Assembly (NCBI GenBank): GCA_020284085.1
Contig: JACEVL010000033.1
Coordinates: 852,501 to 916,500 of the forward strand
Reading direction: 5' to 3'
Source: Aporrectodea caliginosa
Lineage: Eukaryota > Annelida > Clitellata > Crassiclitellata > Lumbricidae
Length of the DNA stretch: 64,000 nucleotides
Position numbers and translations under genes: made by a program. The notes under the pieces are model-generated. The model worked only from the letters and a program-made list of their open reading frames with translations. It searched no databases and was not told where the DNA came from. Shown in pieces: positions 63,913 through 64,000 of this stretch. The stretch's first letter is position 1, and every line of letters starts with the position of its first letter.

Positions 63913-64000
63913 GTTTGGCTTCGAGGATCTTTACCTTATTTTTTTCTCGGCAAAAACTTTCCCTTCGCTGACAGAACTTGGTAAATTTTTATTTATATTC

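Overview
The window looks like non-coding-rich nuclear DNA of a metazoan, most likely an invertebrate. It is AT-rich, has no operons or bacterial gene density, and is packed with eukaryotic transposable elements: non-LTR retrotransposon ends, tRNA-derived SINEs, hAT, piggyBac and Helitron-type elements, microsatellites and a 155-bp satellite. I cannot name the species. The only intact host-like coding units are two paralogous single-exon genes (5894-6868 and 34827-36158, both +). Their N-terminus resembles the ParB/sulfiredoxin fold, followed by an Arg/Ser-rich middle and a cysteine-cluster tail. They lie in two copies of a roughly 2.75-kb segmental duplication (about 4385-7150 and 33683-36440) that also duplicates an upstream tandem repeat and a downstream poly(A) signal.

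Layout. 1-4.4 kb: retrotransposon ends, a hAT-type MITE with perfect 8-bp target-site duplications, a piggyBac-like fragment and a CR1/L2-like reverse-transcriptase C-terminus. 4.4-7.2 kb: gene copy 1. 7.3-12 kb: a SINE, two near-identical 410-bp retrotransposon 3' ends, and dispersed repeat modules. 12.2-18.3 kb: a second segmental duplication, each copy carrying its own insertions. 19-26.5 kb: repeat modules, a 5'-truncated non-LTR retrotransposon with an open 396-aa reading frame (22980-24170), and a CR1/L2-like fragment. 28-29.1 kb: a Helitron nested in a hAT-type MITE. 29.9-33.7 kb: a piggyBac-like element interrupted by a hAT-type MITE and by a 2.4-kb transposon carrying a decayed ORF family and a SINE. 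33.7-36.4 kb: gene copy 2, with four 37-residue repeats. 36.6-42.3 kb: another piggyBac-like copy, a purine microsatellite, a composite SINE, an internally deleted hAT transposon with textbook ends, and a LINE fragment. 42-64 kb: mostly copies of a long composite repeat, separated by retroelement and MITE insertions and a 3.86-kb block bounded by 43-bp inverted repeats that holds the satellite.

Most of the sequence is explained by one composite dispersed repeat that I could not assign to a known family. Recurrent modules are: F (about 100 bp beside A); A (about 100 bp, core GGAGGAGGGCGACGCTAAT); C (about 60-90 bp, core CAACGGCCT..TGTCATAAG, ending GTTAAACTGTGG); B (core GACACCTTTAAAACG followed about 15-25 bp later by TATATA); and D. 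A, C and B recur in the same order in both orientations, and A often occurs as an inverted pair forming a long hairpin. C also occurs alone as the 3' end of retroposed elements. No real tRNA, rRNA, CRISPR array or bacterial-type operon was seen. Element boundaries were read by eye; those supported by target-site duplications are the most reliable.
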